Assembly: GCF_000238595.1 (NCBI RefSeq)
Contig: NZ_AGTS01000100.1
Span: forward strand, 62,001 to 126,000
DNA length: 64,000 bases
Direction: 5' to 3'
DNA from: Acidovorax sp. NO-1
GTDB taxonomy: Bacteria > Pseudomonadota > Gammaproteobacteria > Burkholderiales > Burkholderiaceae_C
In this document: in pieces, positions 17,896 to 29,822 of the stretch
How the letters are laid out: each line of letters begins with the position of its first letter
How positions within the stretch are numbered: position 1 is the stretch's first letter
Notes under the pieces: generated by a model
The model's input: the letters and a program-made list of their open reading frames with translations, nothing else
What the model was told of the DNA's origin: nothing
The model's database searches: none
Position numbers and translations under genes: made by a program

Positions 17896-18450
17896 ATGCA
17901 CGGTACCGAAGCCCCTTCCGAATGGGTGCAACGTTGGGCTCACCTGATCCCCGGCAGCACCACGGCCCTGGATGTGGCCTGTGGCGCGGGCCGCCATGTG
18001 CGATATCTGCACGCCCGGGGCCTGCGCGTGGCGGGTGTGGACCGCTCTGAAGAAGCCCTTGCCGCCTGTGCGGGTCTGGGCGAAATGGTCTGCGCTGACA
18101 TCGAGTCGGGCCCCTGGCCGTTTGCCGGGCGCGTGTTTGGCGCCGTGGTGGTGACCAACTACCTGTGGCGCCCCTTGCTACCGGTGATTGCAGGCAGCGT
18201 GGCGCCCGGTGGTGTGCTTATCTATGAAACCTTCGCGCACGGCAATGAAACCGTGGGGCGCCCCGCGCGGCCCGAGTTTCTGCTGCAACCCGGTGAACTG
18301 ATCAGGGCTTGCGAGGGTTTGCGGGTGGTGGCCTACGAAGACGGCTTTTTGCCCGAACCCGCCCGATTTGTGCAACGCATCACGGCGGTGCGGGAACTCC
18401 CGCCCTCCGGCGCACCCTCACGACATCTTTTGCCCGTGTCGGCTAGTTAG
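17896..18450 (+). CDS. Class I SAM-dependent methyltransferase
   Basis: A 184-residue protein with the Rossmann-type methyltransferase fold. Motif I reads ALDVACGAGRHVRYLHARG (residues about 24-42), the acidic motif II is VAGVDRSEEAL, and the motif near GAVVVTNYLWRPLL follows; the region after APGGVLIYETFAHG matches strands 5-6. The substrate is unknown; proteins of this size resemble the tellurite-resistance TehB-like and small-molecule group. The ATG touches the end of a family repeat and has no obvious ribosome site. The stop codon TAG forms the start of a TAGAAT element that may serve dapA downstream. Confidence 0.85.
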   Translation: MHGTEAPSEWVQRWAHLIPGSTTALDVACGAGRHVRYLHARGLRVAGVDRSEEALAACAGLGEMVCADIESGPWPFAGRVFGAVVVTNYLWRPLLPVIAGSVAPGGVLIYETFAHGNETVGRPARPEFLLQPGELIRACEGLRVVAYEDGFLPEPARFVQRITAVRELPPSGAPSRHLLPVSAS

Positions 18451-18453
18451 AAT
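18448..18453 (+). promoter_or_regulatory. Candidate -10 box for dapA
   Basis: TAGAAT overlaps the stop codon of the methyltransferase gene and lies about 27 bases before the dapA ATG. The hexamer matches the -10 consensus in four central positions. No good -35 is visible at 17 bases, so the call rests on the -10 and its position. Confidence 0.4.
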
Positions 18454-18480
18454 GCTCTTTTACCGTTTACCCCTGCGGAC

Positions 18481-19377
18481 ATGACCTCTTCCTCCGTCCC
18501 CCTTACCGGCAGCATCGTCGCCCTCGTCACTCCCATGCACGAGGACGGTAGCGTGGACTACCCGGCACTGCGCAAACTCATCGACTGGCACATCGCCGAA
18601 GGCACCGACTGCATCGGCGTGGTGGGCACCACGGGCGAGTCGCCCACGGTCAATGTCGAGGAACACTGCGAAATCATCCGCGTGGCTGTGGAGCAAGCCG
18701 CCAAGCGCGTGCCCATCATGGCCGGCTGCGGCGCCAACTCCACCGCCGAAGCGATCGAGCTGGCCAAGTTCGCCCGCGGTGTGGGGGCCGACAGCCAGCT
18801 GCAGGTGGTGCCCTACTACAACAAGCCCACGCAAGAGGGCCAGTACCAGCATTTCAAGGCCATTGCCGAAGCGACGGGTGACCTGCCCATCGTGCTGTAC
18901 AACGTGCCCGGCCGCTCGGTGGCGGACATGCAGCACGACACCGTGCTGCGCCTGGCCCAGGTGCCTGGCGTCATCGGCATCAAGGAAGCCACGGGCAATA
19001 TCGAGCGCGCGCAATGGCTCATTCGCGATCTGCCGAAGAACTTCGCGGTGTATTCGGGCGACGACCCTACGGCCGTAGCCCTCATGCTCTGCGGCGGCCA
19101 CGGCAACATCAGCGTCACGGCCAACGTGGCGCCCCGCCTGATGCACGAACTGTGTGTGGCGGCCCTTGCAGGCGATGCGCGGCGCGCCATGGAAATCCAG
19201 TTCAAGTTGATGCCCGTGCACAAGCACCTGTTTGTCGAAGCCAACCCCATTCCCGTGAAGTGGGCCATGGCCCGCATGGGCTTGTGTGGCGGCTCCATGC
19301 GCCTGCCCATGACGCCGCTGACCAGCGGCAACGAGGCTGTGGTCGAATCCGCGCTGCGCACCAGCGGCCTGATCTAA
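18481..19377 (+). CDS. dapA: 4-hydroxy-tetrahydrodipicolinate synthase
   Basis: A 298-residue DapA, the enzyme that condenses pyruvate with aspartate semialdehyde in the diaminopimelate/lysine pathway. The fold is a TIM barrel. Visible are [14 protein letters not shown] (substrate Thr pair), [17 protein letters not shown] (active-site Tyr), the [12 protein letters not shown] strand, and the Schiff-base lysine in [12 protein letters not shown] near residue 167. [16 protein letters not shown] closes the active site. The neighbour downstream is bamC, as in many proteobacteria (dapA-nlpB). The product supplies lysine and peptidoglycan cross-links. Confidence 0.97.
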   Translation: MTSSSVPLTGSIVALVTPMHEDGSVDYPALRKLIDWHIAEGTDCIGVVGTTGESPTVNVEEHCEIIRVAVEQAAKRVPIMAGCGANSTAEAIELAKFARGVGADSQLQVVPYYNKPTQEGQYQHFKAIAEATGDLPIVLYNVPGRSVADMQHDTVLRLAQVPGVIGIKEATGNIERAQWLIRDLPKNFAVYSGDDPTAVALMLCGGHGNISVTANVAPRLMHELCVAALAGDARRAMEIQFKLMPVHKHLFVEANPIPVKWAMARMGLCGGSMRLPMTPLTSGNEAVVESALRTSGLI

Positions 19378-19422
19378 TCCGGGCTGCGCCCGCTCCCCGA
19401 GACACTCTCCAAGGATTTCCGC

Positions 19423-20520
19423 GTGAAAGCTGCTACCACCCGCCTGAGCCTGCTGGCCCTTGCCATGGCCCTGTCCGCCTGCTCCACCAGCCTTCTGGAA
19501 GGCGACAAGATCGACTACAAGAGCGCCGCCAAGGGCGCCACGCTCGAAGTGCCTCCAGACCTCACCCAGTTGTCACGGGATTCGCGCTATGCCATCCCCG
19601 GCGGCACCGTTTCGGCGGCTGCCATGCAGGCGGGGCTGGCCGCGCAGCCCTCGGGCACGGCCAATGCCGCTGCATTGCAGCTGGGCGATGTCCGCATCGA
19701 GCGCGATGGCAACCAGCGCTGGCTCGTGGTCAACCGCCCCGCCGACAAGCTCTGGGAGCCTGTGCGTGACTTCTGGCAGGAAAACGGCTTCAACCTCGAG
19801 CAGGCCGATGCCAATGTGGGCATCATGGAAACCGATTGGGCCGAAAACCGTGCCAAGCTGCCGCAGGACATCATCCGCGCCACCCTGGGCAAGCTGCTCG
19901 ATTCCGTGTACTCCACCGGTGAACGCGACAAGTTCCGCACTCGCCTGGAGCGCAACGCCAATGGCGGCACCGAGATCTACATTTCCCACCGCGGCATGGT
20001 GGAGGTCTACACCACCAAGGTGCAGGACACCACCGTCTGGCAGCCCCGCCCCGCCGATGTCGAACTCGAGACCGAATTCCTGCGCCGCCTGATGGTCAAG
20101 CTGGGCGTGAGCCAGGAACAGTCCAAGGCCGTTGTGGCTGTGCCCGCATCGCGCGCTCAGGGGGCCCGCATGGCCACCGTCAACAACGTACCCGTGGTAC
20201 AGCTCGACGAGGGCTTTGACCGCGCCTGGCGCCGATTGGGCCTGGCGCTCGACCGCACCGGTTTCACGGTGGAAGACCGCAACCGCAACGAAGGCACGTA
20301 CTTCGTCCGCTATGTGGCGCCGAATGCCGACAAGAAGGATCCAGGGTTCTTCGGAAAATTGTTCAACACGACCAGTTCCACACCCCCGCTGAAGTACCGC
20401 ATCGTGTTGCGCAGCGAGGGCGAGTCGAGCACGGTGTCCGTCCTCAATGAGGCTGGCGCACCCGAATCCTCGGCCAACGCGGAACGCATCGTGCGCGTGA
20501 TCGCCGACGACCTGAAATAA
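19423..20520 (+). CDS. bamC: Outer-membrane assembly factor BamC (NlpB/DapX lipoprotein)
   Basis: A 365-residue lipoprotein beginning with a GTG codon 45 bases after dapA. The signal peptide (residues 1-19) ends in the lipobox LSAC, and the mature protein starts CSTSLLEGDKIDYKS. The segment AAKGATLEVPPDLTQL resembles the extended N-terminal region that contacts BamD. Two helix-grip domains follow (VNRPADKLWEPVRDFW near residue 107 and LDEGFDRAWRRLGLAL near residue 267), the known BamC layout. It belongs to the BAM complex that inserts outer-membrane proteins. The dapA-bamC order supports the name. Confidence 0.92.
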   Translation: MKAATTRLSLLALAMALSACSTSLLEGDKIDYKSAAKGATLEVPPDLTQLSRDSRYAIPGGTVSAAAMQAGLAAQPSGTANAAALQLGDVRIERDGNQRWLVVNRPADKLWEPVRDFWQENGFNLEQADANVGIMETDWAENRAKLPQDIIRATLGKLLDSVYSTGERDKFRTRLERNANGGTEIYISHRGMVEVYTTKVQDTTVWQPRPADVELETEFLRRLMVKLGVSQEQSKAVVAVPASRAQGARMATVNNVPVVQLDEGFDRAWRRLGLALDRTGFTVEDRNRNEGTYFVRYVAPNADKKDPGFFGKLFNTTSSTPPLKYRIVLRSEGESSTVSVLNEAGAPESSANAERIVRVIADDLK

Positions 20521-20610
20521 GCGGCCTGCCCGCCCCCCCCAGCCAGCAGTCCCAGGGCGCACGCCCCGGGACCCAGACGGCTGCCAAGGCGCGCTTTCAT
20601 TCGAACCTTC

Positions 20611-21393
20611 ATGCTGCGCTTCAAGAACCTGGGCAGCGGCAGCACAGGCAACGCCACGGTGGTGGAGGGTCGCTGCGGCACGCTGACCCGGCGTCTGCTC
20701 ATCGATTGCGGATTCGGAATCCGGCAGCTTCAGGCTCGTCTGGCACAGGCACAGTTGCAACCTGACGACCTCGATGGCATCTTCATCACGCACGAACACT
20801 CGGACCACATTGGCTGCGCGCAGGCACTGGCCGTGCGCTACCGTGTTCCAGTGTGGATGAGCCAGGGCACCTACTCCGCCTTGGGAGCCCCGGATTTTGA
20901 TGGCCTTCTTCAGGTTGCGCATGACATGCACGCCATCGACATGGGGGCCTTCAACGCAGTTCCTTTCACGGTGCCACACGACGCCCGCGAACCGCTGCAA
21001 CTGCGATTTACCGACGGTGCATCCCATCTGGGCTTACTGACCGACCTGGGCCACGCCAGCGATCACGTTCTGGAGCAACTGAAAGGCTGCAATGCGCTCA
21101 TGATTGAAGCCAACCATGATCCCGCACTGCTCGACGCCTCCAGGTACCCACTGTTCCTCAAACGCCGGGTTGCCGGGCCCTACGGACACCTGGCCAACGA
21201 AGCGACCGGCAGCATCCTGCGGGCGGTCCGGCATTCGCGCCTTCAATGCGTGGTGGCCGCTCATCTGAGCGCACGCAACAACACCCCCACCCTCGCGAAG
21301 CAGGCCTTGGGCCGCGCCCTCGATACCAGCCCCGACGACATCACCGTGGCCAGTCCGACAGCCGGTACACCGTGGCTGACCGTCACGGGCTGA
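20611..21393 (+). CDS. MBL-fold metallo-hydrolase, WalJ/YycJ-like
   Basis: A 260-residue metallo-beta-lactamase-fold protein. It begins FKNLGSGSTGNATVVEG, the start typical of the YycJ/WalJ subgroup, and carries the metal-binding motif FITHEHSDHIG near residue 67, the second His/Asp ligands around LTDLGHAS, and HLSARNN near residue 216. Relatives are 5'-3' DNA exonucleases or uncharacterised phosphodiesterases. The gene follows bamC after 90 bases on the same strand. Catalytic metal residues are intact. No partner suggests a specific substrate. Confidence 0.88.
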   Translation: MLRFKNLGSGSTGNATVVEGRCGTLTRRLLIDCGFGIRQLQARLAQAQLQPDDLDGIFITHEHSDHIGCAQALAVRYRVPVWMSQGTYSALGAPDFDGLLQVAHDMHAIDMGAFNAVPFTVPHDAREPLQLRFTDGASHLGLLTDLGHASDHVLEQLKGCNALMIEANHDPALLDASRYPLFLKRRVAGPYGHLANEATGSILRAVRHSRLQCVVAAHLSARNNTPTLAKQALGRALDTSPDDITVASPTAGTPWLTVTG

Positions 21394-21458
21394 GCAGTTG
21401 CACAGCCCGAATGACCGTCACTCACGGGCTACTGAAAAAGCCATCGCACCCAAAAAGC

Positions 21459-21489
21459 AAAAAGCTCCGGCCTTGCGGGCGGAGCTTTT
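21459..21489 (-). terminator. Intrinsic terminator of the lipoprotein gene
   Basis: AAAAGCTCCG pairs with CGGAGCTTTT around a ten-base loop. Read on the minus strand the hairpin is followed by T-rich sequence, 48 bases after the stop of the Ala/Pro-rich lipoprotein gene. It can also stop the convergent metallo-hydrolase transcript. Confidence 0.8.
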
Positions 21490-21536
21490 GGGCAAAAGCG
21501 GCAGGTCTTGCAACCTGCCACCACTGCACGCCGGGA

Positions 21537-21803
21537 TTACTTGGCTTCGGAAGCGCCAGTTGCAGCGGCTGCAGCTGCGTCGGCAGCGGCCTTGGCAGCG
21601 TCAGCAGCAGGAGCTGCTGCGTCAGAGGCGGCTGCAGCTGCGTCCGATGCGGCAGGAGCGGCTTCAGAAGCTGCTGGCTCTGGAGCAGGAGCGGGTGCTT
21701 CGACAGGAGCGGGCGCTGGTGCAGGAGCGGGTTCTTCCTTCTTGCCACAGGCGGCGAGTGCAGCAGCAGCGATCAGGGCGGCCAGAACGAGAGAGTTCTT
21801 CAT
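21537..21803 (-). CDS. Small Ala/Pro-rich lipoprotein
   Basis: An 88-residue lipoprotein. The signal peptide MKNSLVLAALIAAAALAAC ends in the lipobox LAAC with the lipidated Cys followed by GKKEEP. The mature part has a run of PA/AP repeats (about residues 25-43) and then an Ala/Ser/Asp low-complexity tail rich in ASDAA and ADAA units. Such tails resemble flexible periplasmic spacers, but no function is established. The start at 21803 was chosen for the signal peptide; an upstream ATG would add 33 unrelated residues. It has its own terminator and a long leader with a palindrome upstream. Confidence 0.8.
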   Translation of the reverse strand: MKNSLVLAALIAAAALAACGKKEEPAPAPAPAPVEAPAPAPEPAASEAAPAASDAAAAASDAAAPAADAAKAAADAAAAAATGASEAK

Positions 21804-21921
21804 TTCGATTTTCCTAGTTGAACAGACAGAATCTTGAAAAGCCACGGCGCAAGGCTTATGGGAAGCCCCGGTACGCTTTGGCACAATGCGCTTGGGTTGC
21901 ACCTTTTTGGCACAGCCGCCG

Positions 21922-21952
21922 ATTATATTGGTATTTAGTCAATACTGACTAA
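21922..21952 (-). promoter_or_regulatory. Candidate -10 and perfect operator-like palindrome upstream of the lipoprotein gene
   Basis: On the minus strand TATAAT lies at 21922-21927, and just upstream is a perfect inverted repeat, TTAGTCA-N4-TGACTAA, at 21935-21952. The palindrome covers the expected spacer and -35 area, so a bound protein could block or activate transcription. The leader to the lipoprotein start would be about 110 bases. The regulator is not known. Confidence 0.45.
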
Positions 21953-22005
21953 CACTGACGAATCCTTTACGACCGCTTGACTCTGCGCAATACGCCGATT
22001 GAGGC

Positions 22006-22527
22006 TCAAAGCCCCAGGGTCGAAGCAGGAAAGCCAGGCGCGCTCTTGCCACGAACCCACTCGTTGAGTGTCTCGCGCAGCAACACCCTCCGATCGGGTT
22101 CATTGCCCGTCACGCCCACACACCGCTCAGGGTCCAACCGCTGCATCACCCATTGCGGAGACCACAGAGCGCTGGGAATGTCCAGCGGGTCGGCGCCAGG
22201 GCTGCGGCGGCAATTGAGGATGTGATCCCATGTGCCACGCCACCGCACAAAACGGGCATGCCGTCGAATCACGTCGTCATAGCTGCAGGCCAGCATCGTG
22301 AACCGCCGACTCCCGTGTGCCCATTCCTGGAGGGCCTCCACCACAGCGCGTTCGCCCAGCGGCCAGTCATGAAAATTCGCATCGCTGATGACGATCTCCT
22401 TCCACCCATCGCGTGCGGCCGTGGCAATTGCGTCGCGAACCAGTTGCTGGAACGCCTCCCGCCCACTGAAACGGCCAGAGGGCAAGTCGGGGAGCGACTG
22501 CGGGCTAGTGGCAGAAATCTCGGTCAT
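22006..22527 (-). CDS. Hypothetical protein following the roxA-like gene
   Basis: A 173-residue soluble protein with no family I can name. It has a well-formed core: GREAFQQLVRDAIATAARDG, then EIVISDANFHDWPLGERAVV, then RRFTMLACSYDDVIRRHARF and RWRGTWDHILNCRR. There is no signal peptide or membrane helix. Codon 2 of a GTG-ATG pair was chosen as start because GAGGAG lies seven bases before the ATG. It begins 25 bases after the roxA-like gene on the same strand, so the two are probably co-transcribed. No function is inferred. Confidence 0.75.
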   Translation of the reverse strand: MTEISATSPQSLPDLPSGRFSGREAFQQLVRDAIATAARDGWKEIVISDANFHDWPLGERAVVEALQEWAHGSRRFTMLACSYDDVIRRHARFVRWRGTWDHILNCRRSPGADPLDIPSALWSPQWVMQRLDPERCVGVTGNEPDRRVLLRETLNEWVRGKSAPGFPASTLGL

Positions 22528-22552
22528 CACGTGGCTCCTCGGTCTTCACTGG

Positions 22553-23677
22553 CTAGCCTGCCCAGGCGTGCGCCCAGCCTGCGTCACACCAGTTTGACAA
22601 CAATTCCAGCGCATCGTCACTGGCCCGTGCAAGCTCCCGCGCCGTCAACTGGCGTTCATCTGCCAAACGGCGCATCAGTGTTGCATCCCGGCCAGCAGCG
22701 CGGTAGCTCTCGCCATTGATGAACAGGTGGTGCGTGTCATACATCATGCGGCTACGGCGATCCAGGCGCACGCCTTCCAGCATCACGCCCACATCTCCGG
22801 CTTCAAACCATACACTGGGCTTGGGCTCGGTCAGGTATTCACCCAGCGCGCGCTCCAACACCAGCGGCTGCGACAGCGCTCGGGCCAGGGCCTCGCGCGC
22901 GAAATCCTGTAACCCCGAAGGAATGGCTGCGGGCTGAAACACTGCTTCCTGTTTTGCGTCGCGGTACAGCAGCGCACCTTCCTGTTCAGAAGCGTCCTCT
23001 GCCAACCGCACCAAAAGCTCCTGCGCCAGCTCCTGCCGGGCCGGTGCCCTGAAGCCAATCGAGTACGTCATGCATTCGCCTTCGGCAACGCCGTCGTGGG
23101 CGTAGCGGGGCGGCAAATACAGCATGTCACCGGGCTCGAGGACGAACTCCTCTTCTGGTTCGAACTGCGCCAGCACCTTGAGCGGAATGCCGTCGCGCAG
23201 CGTGAGGTCCTTCTGGCGTCCAATGCGCCAGCGGCGTCGCCCGTGCGCCTGAAGCAGAAAAACGTCATAGCTGTCGAAATGTGGACCGACGCCGCCGCCG
23301 TTGGACGCGTAGCTGATCATGAGATCGTCCAGTCGCGCCTCGGGCACGAACCGGAACTGTTGCATCAACGCATGCACGGCATCGTCATGCAGATCCACGC
23401 CCTGCACCAGCAAGGTCCAGTCAGGCTGCTGCAGCGAAGGCAGCGCACGCCGCTGAAAAGGACCATGGCGCAGCTTCCAAGCCCCTTTGGCCAACTGCAC
23501 CAGACGCGATTCCACGCCCTCTTGGGCGGCCAGCGCAAAAAGCTCGGATCGGAGCACCGGAGGCGAAAACTGTGGAATCGCCTGGCGCACCAGCAGCGGC
23601 TTTTTCTGCCAATGGCGGCGCATGAACTGCGCGGGGGTCAGGCTGCCGAGCAGGGGGAGGGGTTGCTGGATATCCAT
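22553..23677 (-). CDS. roxA: Ribosomal-protein L16 arginine hydroxylase-like JmjC/cupin oxygenase
   Basis: A 374-residue Fe(II)/2-oxoglutarate oxygenase of the RoxA (YcfD) type. E. coli RoxA hydroxylates an arginine of ribosomal protein L16. The start LLGSLTPAQFMRRHWQKKPL is characteristic. The iron-binding HxD lies in GGGVGPHFDSYDVFLLQ near residue 130, and the distal His in YLPPRYAHDGVAEG near residue 192. The C-terminal 150 residues form the winged-helix dimer extension seen in this group. The start at 23677 gives MDIQQPLPLLG and removes twelve unsupported residues. It is divergent from the FKBP isomerase gene; their starts are 53 bases apart. Confidence 0.85.
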   Translation of the reverse strand: MDIQQPLPLLGSLTPAQFMRRHWQKKPLLVRQAIPQFSPPVLRSELFALAAQEGVESRLVQLAKGAWKLRHGPFQRRALPSLQQPDWTLLVQGVDLHDDAVHALMQQFRFVPEARLDDLMISYASNGGGVGPHFDSYDVFLLQAHGRRRWRIGRQKDLTLRDGIPLKVLAQFEPEEEFVLEPGDMLYLPPRYAHDGVAEGECMTYSIGFRAPARQELAQELLVRLAEDASEQEGALLYRDAKQEAVFQPAAIPSGLQDFAREALARALSQPLVLERALGEYLTEPKPSVWFEAGDVGVMLEGVRLDRRSRMMYDTHHLFINGESYRAAGRDATLMRRLADERQLTARELARASDDALELLSNWCDAGWAHAWAG

Positions 23678-23730
23678 GAGAACGAATTGCCCCTTTTCGG
23701 AGCCGTTGGTCAAACTGCGACAATTCTCCT

Positions 23731-24255
23731 ATGGAAATTACCGAACACTGTGTAGTCGCGCTGACCTGGATACTCAAGGACACGCTGGGCGAAGAGCTGG
23801 ACGTCCTCGATGAGCCTGTGGAGTTTCTCGTCGGCGGGGACGACCTTCTGCCACGCATCGAAGAAGCCCTGCAAGGACACGGCCCCGGGGCCACGCTCGC
23901 CCTGCATCTGGAGCCGGAAGACGCCTTCGGAGACTTTGATGACCAACTGCTTTTTCTGGAGCCTCGCAATCTCTTTCCCGCAGAGACCGAGGAAGGGATG
24001 ACTTTTGACGGTGCCGCCCTACCGCAAGGGTGCAATCCCGATGCACCACGCACGGGGCTCTACACCGTCACCGAGATCTATCCCGAGCATGTTGTTCTGG
24101 ACGGGAATCACCCACTGGCGGGGATTGCGCTGCGACTTCAGCTGACTGTGCAGGGCGTCAGAGAGGCGACGGAAGAGGAAGTAGGCCGCAAAAGCGCGGG
24201 AACAGGCTTCTTCCGGGTGCAACCCCAAGCGCCCGGAAACCACCTGCTGCACTGA
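23731..24255 (+). CDS. SlyD-type FKBP peptidyl-prolyl isomerase
   Basis: A 174-residue FKBP-type isomerase of the SlyD class: an FKBP strand LTWILKDTLGEELDVL, the LPRIEEALQGHGPGATLALHL segment, and the inserted flap domain EPEDAFGDFDDQLLFLEPRN, followed by LDGNHPLAGIALRLQLTV near residue 125. The family speeds proline isomerisation and acts as a chaperone in the cytoplasm. The C-terminal His/Cys-rich metal-binding tail of E. coli SlyD is absent; the protein ends in a short neutral tail. It is divergent from the roxA-like gene and converges with a glycine-zipper lipoprotein gene. Confidence 0.88.
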   Translation: MEITEHCVVALTWILKDTLGEELDVLDEPVEFLVGGDDLLPRIEEALQGHGPGATLALHLEPEDAFGDFDDQLLFLEPRNLFPAETEEGMTFDGAALPQGCNPDAPRTGLYTVTEIYPEHVVLDGNHPLAGIALRLQLTVQGVREATEEEVGRKSAGTGFFRVQPQAPGNHLLH

Positions 24256-24310
24256 AGGCAATTGCGGAAGTCCCGGGATGCCAGGACTTCATTGATGCTT
24301 TTCTTCGACC

Positions 24311-24817
24311 TTAGAGACGCGAAATCTGCCCGTTATACAGGCGGACGCGGTCGCCAATGCGCAAATCGCCGGGGCTGCTCACGTCATAAACGCGGTAGCC
24401 CCCCTGATCGAGTTGCACCGACAAACGGTAACCTTGGGCGTAATCTTGGCTGCTGTTGCGGCCCTCGATGGCATTGCCGGCTACAGCACCACCCACAATG
24501 CCCACGCCTGTGGCAGCGGCCCGGCCCGAGCCTTTGCCAATCTGGTTCCCCAACACCCCTCCGACCACCGCGCCGATCACGGCACCTGCACCGGACGTCT
24601 GACCCTGTGATCGGCCCTGCAGTACCTCGATGTTGGAAACGCGGCCGTATTCTGTGCCGGCTGGGCTGTTGGGGTAGGCGGGTGCCGTCTGGTAACCGCC
24701 CGAGTAGCCACCGGAATACGGCGCGGAAGGGGCGGAGCGGTTGTGGCCACATGCCGCCAGAGCGCTCACGAGAACCACAGTGCCAGCAACGGCGAAAGAA
24801 CGGTTGAATTTCAGCAT
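24311..24817 (-). CDS. Glycine-zipper lipoprotein (SlyB/17-kDa antigen type)
   Basis: A 168-residue outer-membrane lipoprotein. The signal peptide ends in SALAAC with the mature start CGHNRSAP. A Gly/Tyr/Pro-rich stretch follows, then GRVSNIEVLQGRSQGQ and a glycine-zipper double helix (AGAVIGAVVGGVLGNQIGKG and VGIVGGAVAGNAIEG, about residues 85-125). A C-terminal strand-rich domain ends RIGDRVRLYNGQISRL. This is the SlyB/Pcp layout, thought to stabilise the outer membrane. The start at 24817 fits the signal peptide; an upstream ATG would add 39 residues. Confidence 0.9.
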   Translation of the reverse strand: MLKFNRSFAVAGTVVLVSALAACGHNRSAPSAPYSGGYSGGYQTAPAYPNSPAGTEYGRVSNIEVLQGRSQGQTSGAGAVIGAVVGGVLGNQIGKGSGRAAATGVGIVGGAVAGNAIEGRNSSQDYAQGYRLSVQLDQGGYRVYDVSSPGDLRIGDRVRLYNGQISRL

Positions 24818-25008
24818 TTCCAGGCTCCTAAAGTCATGGGTTACGCACGGCAGACGGAGTGTCTGGCCTTGTTTGCATAGCTTGATTGGAACAACGTTGC
24901 AGCCCCCTGGTCCGTAGACGCAGGAGCAACCCATTGGTCAGTAACAAACCCATCGAAAGGTAAGCATCGTCTTACAACGCAACTGACCAAACCGGGCAAT
25001 ACGTGGAT

Positions 25009-25455
25009 TCAGGCTTTGCCGGTTGAGCCGTAGCCGCCCTCACCCCGCTTTGTGGCTGCAAATTCCGTGACCACATTGAACTGCGCCTGAACCACGGGAA
25101 CGATCACCAACTGGGCCAGCCGCTCCATGGGCTCCAGGGTGAACGCAACGCTGCTGCGGTTCCAGGCACTCACCATCAGCTGACCCTGGTAATCGCTGTC
25201 AATCAGGCCGACAAGATTGCCGAGCACGATACCGTGCTTGTGCCCCAGCCCGGAGCGCGGCAGGATGAGCGCCGCGTAGCCCGGGTCCTTGATGTACAAC
25301 GAGATGCCCGTGGGGACGAGTTTCCATGCATTGGGCTGCAAGGTCAGCGGTGCATCCAGGCAGGCGCGCAGGTCCAGGCCAGCGCTGCCCGGGGTGGCAT
25401 AGGTGGGCAACTGATCCGCCATGCGCGGATCCAGAATCTTCACATCAATCTTCAC
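25009..25455 (-). CDS. dut: Deoxyuridine 5'-triphosphate nucleotidohydrolase
   Basis: A 148-residue trimeric dUTPase that hydrolyses dUTP to dUMP. All five motifs are visible: [34 protein letters not shown] (with the catalytic Asp), [10 protein letters not shown], and the C-terminal [10 protein letters not shown] that closes over the substrate. The start codon is GTG and overlaps the TGA of the upstream membrane-protein gene, so translation is likely coupled. The coaBC-unknown-dut order resembles the common coaBC-dut pairing with one gene inserted. Confidence 0.96.
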   Translation of the reverse strand: MKIDVKILDPRMADQLPTYATPGSAGLDLRACLDAPLTLQPNAWKLVPTGISLYIKDPGYAALILPRSGLGHKHGIVLGNLVGLIDSDYQGQLMVSAWNRSSVAFTLEPMERLAQLVIVPVVQAQFNVVTEFAATKRGEGGYGSTGKA

Positions 25456-25931
25456 GGCAGTTTCTTCTTTCCTGTTGTGCGTTGCTGCGCGACCTGCCGC
25501 AGACGCTCCTGCAGCGGCCCCAGTGCTGGTGTGGACGCACCGCTTTCAGATGATAGGGCTCCAGGAGCTGCCTGCATCAACCAGCCAAGCGCCCACCACA
25601 GAACCCCCATCACCACCAATCCCGGCAACGAGCCCTGCCCCAGCAAAAAAAGCGCCGCGCCATGCAATGCCAGCAGCACCACCAGCAGCATACGTACAGC
25701 ACGCAGCACGCCGAACAGTGGCATCAGAACCTGGGCCAGATCGGGCGGAACACCCGGTGCCACAGGGCGGGCGACCCTTGAACCAGGCTGCTTCGGACTG
25801 GCCGCAGGCGAGGCGTAGGACGACGGTGGGGTCTTCGCTGGTGGCACAGAGGCGGTCAGCTGCTCCACATAGCGCGCAAAATCGCCGTCTGGCGGGGTGT
25901 CCCATTCAGGCTTGGTGGAGCCAGTTCTCAT
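25452..25931 (-). CDS. Membrane protein of unknown function between coaBC and dut
   Basis: A 159-residue protein. Residues 1-65 are Pro/Ala/Ser-rich and hydrophilic; residues about 75-125 hold two hydrophobic helices ([20 protein letters not shown] and [17 protein letters not shown]); the tail is basic ([11 protein letters not shown]). I recognise no family. It begins 21 bases after the coaBC stop and its own stop overlaps the dut start, so it sits inside a tight operon. Its role in pantothenate or nucleotide metabolism is not evident. Confidence 0.75.
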   Translation of the reverse strand: MRTGSTKPEWDTPPDGDFARYVEQLTASVPPAKTPPSSYASPAASPKQPGSRVARPVAPGVPPDLAQVLMPLFGVLRAVRMLLVVLLALHGAALFLLGQGSLPGLVVMGVLWWALGWLMQAAPGALSSESGASTPALGPLQERLRQVAQQRTTGKKKLP

Positions 25932-25952
25932 ACGACCTCCCGTTAGTAGCCG

Positions 25953-28949
<2,997 letters not shown>

Positions 28950-28960
28950 GGGGAGTCACG

Positions 28961-29818
28961 ATGCAGCTGTGCGGATTCAATGTTGGCCTGGACCAGCGCT
29001 TCTTTTTGATCGCAGGCACCTGCTCCATCGAAGGCCTGGAGATGTCGCTGGACGTCGCAGGCCAGCTCAAGGATGCCTGCGCGCCGCTGGGCATTCCGCT
29101 GATCTACAAGGGCTCGTTCGACAAGGCCAACCGGTCGTCGGGCACCAGCAAGCGCGGTGTCGGCATCGACGCCGGTTTGAAGATCCTCGATGAAGTGCGT
29201 CGCCAGCTGCAGCTGCCCATCCTGACCGATGTACACGACACCTCGCACGTGGCCGAGGTGGCCAGCGTGGTGGACGTTCTGCAAACGCCTGCGTTCCTGT
29301 GCCGCCAGACAGATTTCATCCGCGCTGTGGCGCAATCGGGCAAGCCGGTGAACATCAAGAAGGGCCAGTTTCTTGCACCCTGGGACATGAAGAACGTCAT
29401 CGACAAGGCCCGCGCCGCCGCAGCCGAAGTCGGCCTGTCAGAAGACCGGTTCCTCGCCTGCGAGCGAGGCGTGAGCTTTGGCTACAACAACCTGGTGGCC
29501 GACATGACCAGCCTGGCCGAGATGCGCAACTCCGGCGCGCCCGTGGTGTTCGACGTGACCCACTCGGTGCAAAAGCCCGGTGGCCTGGGCGCCGTGAGCG
29601 GTGGTGCGCGCGACATGGTGCCGGTGCTTGCGCGCGCCGGCGTGGCCGTGGGCGTGGCGGGCCTGTTCATGGAAACCCACCCCCGCCCCGCCGAAGCCTG
29701 GTCGGACGGCCCCAACGCCGTGCCGCTCAAGCACATGAAGGCATTGCTTGAAACGCTGGTGGCGCTGGACGACGTCACCAAGAAAAGTGGATTCCTCGAA
29801 AACAACTTTGGAGCCTGA
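28961..29818 (+). CDS. kdsA: 3-deoxy-8-phosphooctulonate (KDO-8-P) synthase
   Basis: A 285-residue KDO-8-P synthase, joining phosphoenolpyruvate and arabinose 5-phosphate in lipopolysaccharide synthesis. Motifs seen are [34 protein letters not shown] (phosphate loop), [28 protein letters not shown] and [20 protein letters not shown] Cys near the N-terminus (AGTCS) is consistent with a metal-dependent form, though the full metal set was not checked. The gene starts 11 bases after pyrG with GGGGAG upstream of ATG. Confidence 0.96.
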   Translation: MQLCGFNVGLDQRFFLIAGTCSIEGLEMSLDVAGQLKDACAPLGIPLIYKGSFDKANRSSGTSKRGVGIDAGLKILDEVRRQLQLPILTDVHDTSHVAEVASVVDVLQTPAFLCRQTDFIRAVAQSGKPVNIKKGQFLAPWDMKNVIDKARAAAAEVGLSEDRFLACERGVSFGYNNLVADMTSLAEMRNSGAPVVFDVTHSVQKPGGLGAVSGGARDMVPVLARAGVAVGVAGLFMETHPRPAEAWSDGPNAVPLKHMKALLETLVALDDVTKKSGFLENNFGA

Positions 29819-29822
29819 AGAC

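Noticed and set aside
21560-21750. Repeat array (CRISPR-like or tandem repeat) in the lipoprotein gene
   Set aside because: The repetitive look comes from Ala/Pro/Ser codons; units are short, irregular and in frame, with no spacers.
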